A DNA stretch of 8,204 bases from Candidatus Atribacteria bacterium. Its GTDB lineage: Bacteria; Atribacterota; Atribacteria; Atribacterales; Atribacteraceae. The notes under the pieces are model-generated. The model had not been told where the DNA came from, searched no databases, and was given only the letters and a program-made list of their open reading frames with translations. Where the stretch lies: assembly GCA_018056205.1 (NCBI GenBank), contig JAGPGC010000045.1, forward strand, positions 1 to 8,204. The letters are read 5' to 3'. The translations under genes were made by a program, and so were the position numbers. Position 1 is the first letter of the stretch; every line of letters begins with the position of its first letter. Positions 6,320 to 8,204 of the stretch are shown here, one piece after another.

Positions 6320-7558
6320 TCACCCCATACTAAACTTTTCTTCTCTACTATCTAATCTTCTACCCATTCGGTCGAAAATACCCACCAGTTTTGGATTACC
6401 TACTTGAACGCCATTGATAACTGCTACTCTTGCCCGTGACACAAAAACTTGGTTCCTTAATCCATAGATAATGATGTCACTTACCTTAACTTTACTCTCC
6501 CGAGGAAGATGTACAGTACCGTAATAGTCTATATACCCTGCGGGCTCAGCATATGCTTTGGAACTAAAAATATTTTCAGGATTATCACCCACTAGGACCT
6601 CCAAACGGTGAGCATGATAAAGGTGTCCCCATATACCGAGTGGAGCATCACCACTCATCAGGCCCCCACCGATTACATAAGCTTTATCACCTTCTAAATG
6701 AGAGACCTCTGTTACATATATCCAAGCTGGAATTTCAGGTAAATTTTCAAAGGCGTGCCAAGGAGTTGTTCCAGTAAAAGCATGTCCAGGTTCTGCATGA
6801 GTTATTCCCATTTTTGCCAACAATTCCATCGTCATAGTCGAATTGTCCGCTGGGGCATTAATCTGCTCTACCTCATTACCCAGCTTTTCCAGAATTTCAG
6901 CTGCTCTAAGAATGGTAAACAAATTAGGCAAGGGTTCAACCTTTCGAGTTTTCAAGTTAAACCGAAAACAAGGGAAAGAAGTTACCCCTACTATCTTTAC
7001 AAAATCAAGCTCTTGAAAATCACGAACAACTTTAGCAAGATTTTCTTCTTTAATGCCTCCATATTGAAAATCATAGAAGAAATCCCCTGCACCTACGACA
7101 CGCAGAAGTATTTTTTGTATCAAACCTAACTTTTTTGCCTCTTCATTTACCTCTTTAGCTTTTTCTAAACTAAAGACTGTCATAACTTCTGGTCTTGTAT
7201 GAGCTAATACATAGTTAATATCGTTTCGAGGGATTTGCACTAAATGACCAACGTGACCAATAGGCACACCATTTTTTTCTAAGCACCAAGTGTCTTCTAA
7301 GTCTACCGCCACTGCTTTATCTATGCCAGCTCTAAGAATAACCTGACAAATTTCCGGGTTACGACCGAATTGTTTAGTCATAAAATAAAGCTTTACATTA
7401 TACTTATTTGCAGCTTCGTAAATAGCTTTTGCATTATGACAAATGGCGTCTAAATCTACCACTATAGTATTGGCGGATATTTTTCCTTGCCTATACAGTT
7501 CTACAGCAGTTCTAATGAGGTTAGGGTTTCGCTTAATTGTTGTATCTAAAAAGTCCAT
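6320..7558 (-). CDS. YhfX-family PLP enzyme (predicted amino-acid racemase-like, substrate unknown)
   Basis: A fold-type III PLP protein (412 aa) that matches E. coli YhfX from end to end as I recall that sequence: NPNLI and LYRQGKI near the N-terminus, the PLP lysine in MTKQFGRNP (K62), GHLVQIP (104-110), INAP (233-236), the hallmark HAEPGHAFTGT (254-264), YIDYYG (342-347) and RNQVFVSR (368-375). YhfX has no firmly established reaction; racemase or epimerase activity on an amino-acid-like compound is an inference from the fold. In E. coli it sits in the yhf operon; here it lies between an ABC permease and its binding protein, which links it to an imported substrate. The ATG at 7558 has AGGAGGT 7 bases upstream, overlapping the permease stop codon, so translation of the two is probably coupled. 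Family membership is secure. Confidence 0.88.
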   Translation of the reverse strand: MDFLDTTIKRNPNLIRTAVELYRQGKISANTIVVDLDAICHNAKAIYEAANKYNVKLYFMTKQFGRNPEICQVILRAGIDKAVAVDLEDTWCLEKNGVPIGHVGHLVQIPRNDINYVLAHTRPEVMTVFSLEKAKEVNEEAKKLGLIQKILLRVVGAGDFFYDFQYGGIKEENLAKVVRDFQELDFVKIVGVTSFPCFRFNLKTRKVEPLPNLFTILRAAEILEKLGNEVEQINAPADNSTMTMELLAKMGITHAEPGHAFTGTTPWHAFENLPEIPAWIYVTEVSHLEGDKAYVIGGGLMSGDAPLGIWGHLYHAHRLEVLVGDNPENIFSSKAYAEPAGYIDYYGTVHLPRESKVKVSDIIIYGLRNQVFVSRARVAVINGVQVGNPKLVGIFDRMGRRLDSREEKFSMG

Positions 7559-7570
7559 AAATCATACCTC

Positions 7571-8204
7571 CTACAGAATAGCTAAGGAACGTAGTTGCCT
7601 TATTGATAAAGCAGTGACCAAAATAGTACCCATTAGAATATCCCTATAAGCTGGTTCCAACCCCAAAAGACTAACTCCATTAGTGATAATACTAAGCAAA
7701 AATACTGCTAAAAATGTTTTTGGAACTGAACCTTCTCCACCGTTTAACGAGGCACCACCCATAATTGGAGCAGCCATAGCAGGCATGAGATAACCTGTAC
7801 TCATCAAAGGTCTGGCTGACATAGCTCTACTTCCCAAAATGAAACCTGCTACCCCTGCCAAACAACCATTGAGAATAAAAAATAGTAGTTTTACTCTGGC
7901 AGTGGGGATTCCCATTAATCTCGCTGCTTCTTCATTACCCCCTGTAGCGAAAGCCCATTTTCCAATTTTCATTTTAGTTAATAGAAACCACAAACAAAAA
8001 GTAATAAAAAACATCCAATATACACTTGTAGCTACATTTCCCAATGGACGACCATAAAATATATTCAAAAAAGCCTGGTTGGATATAAGTACCGCTCGAT
8101 AATTACAAATTATCAACACTATTCCACCCACTATAGCTTGTGAAGCAAGTGTCACTAAAAATGAAGGAATACGTAGTTTAACTACAAACATACCATTAGC
8201 TATA
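7571..8204 (-). CDS. ABC transporter permease, RbsC/CUT2 type (5' end cut by window edge)
   Basis: Membrane channel subunit of a ribose/xylose-type importer. The frame is open through the right edge, reading IANG before the first ATG (8191), so that ATG is internal: family members have about 320 aa and only 210 are here, so about 110 N-terminal residues are missing. Family signatures in the fragment: LRIPSFLVTL (10-19), TGGNEEAARLMGI (87-99, the loop contacting the ATPase) and MGGASLNGGEGS (148-159). Hydrophobic segments lie at about 20-36, 57-76, 106-124, 138-150, 163-180 and 188-198. The stop codon overlaps the ribosome binding site of the YhfX-like gene. The ATPase (RbsA-like) is not in the window and should lie to the right. 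Substrate unknown. Confidence 0.93.
   Translation of the reverse strand, partial: IANGMFVVKLRIPSFLVTLASQAIVGGIVLIICNYRAVLISNQAFLNIFYGRPLGNVATSVYWMFFITFCLWFLLTKMKIGKWAFATGGNEEAARLMGIPTARVKLLFFILNGCLAGVAGFILGSRAMSARPLMSTGYLMPAMAAPIMGGASLNGGEGSVPKTFLAVFLLSIITNGVSLLGLEPAYRDILMGTILVTALSIRQLRSLAIL

Noticed and set aside
6755..7129. Plus-strand open frame of 124 codons, the longest on that strand
   Set aside because: It is fully antisense to the YhfX-like gene, low-complexity and Ser/Phe/Lys-rich, with no recognisable domain.
1..8204. CRISPR arrays, tRNA/rRNA genes, transposases or integration sites
   Set aside because: No regularly spaced repeats, no RNA gene signatures and no transposase or integrase motifs were seen; gaps between genes are all under about 115 bases.

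Overview
The window is gene-dense and AT-rich. Every gene I can support reads leftward, on the minus strand. In transcription order (right to left) it holds an ABC-type sugar permease (start cut off by the right edge), a YhfX-type PLP enzyme, a secreted substrate-binding protein, a Gfo/Idh/MocA oxidoreductase, ribosomal proteins L13 and S9, an ornithine-racemase-like PLP enzyme, ornithine carbamoyltransferase, and the membrane diadenylate cyclase CdaA (C-terminus cut off by the left edge). It is clearly bacterial: there are strong GGAGG-type ribosome binding sites, frequent GTG/TTG starts, a near-consensus sigma-70/A-type promoter and a classical intrinsic terminator. CdaA, an Orr-like racemase and RbsC/RbsB-type transport with a Gfo/Idh/MocA enzyme suggest an anaerobic Clostridia-, Thermotogota- or Atribacterota-like lineage. 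That placement is an impression from gene content, not a demonstrated assignment.

Right part (about 8204-3821): a transport and metabolism cassette. The permease, the YhfX-like enzyme and the binding protein are tightly spaced. A 17-bp perfect hairpin follows the binding-protein gene and precedes the oxidoreductase gene. The transporter's ATPase and the rest of the permease should lie beyond the right edge. The substrate cannot be read from sequence. The pairing of a YhfX-family enzyme with an RbsC/RbsB-type importer and a dehydrogenase looks like an uncharacterised uptake and catabolic pathway.

Middle (3820-2851): rplM-rpsI, a housekeeping unit with its own promoter (TTGACA, 17 nt, TAAAAT) and a strong terminator just after rpsI. 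No terminator is visible between the oxidoreductase and this promoter, so the cassette may read through into the ribosomal genes.

Left part (2850-1): Orr-like racemase, argF and cdaA, with gaps of 6 and 15 bases, probably one transcript. The racemase could interconvert D- and L-ornithine, and ArgF converts L-ornithine to citrulline. Co-transcription with the c-di-AMP synthase is the least expected arrangement here. Two different members of the Orr/YhfX racemase group (fold-type III PLP) occur within 8 kb, on either side of the ribosomal genes. No intergenic stretch exceeds about 115 bases, and I see no RNA genes, insertion sequences or CRISPR.
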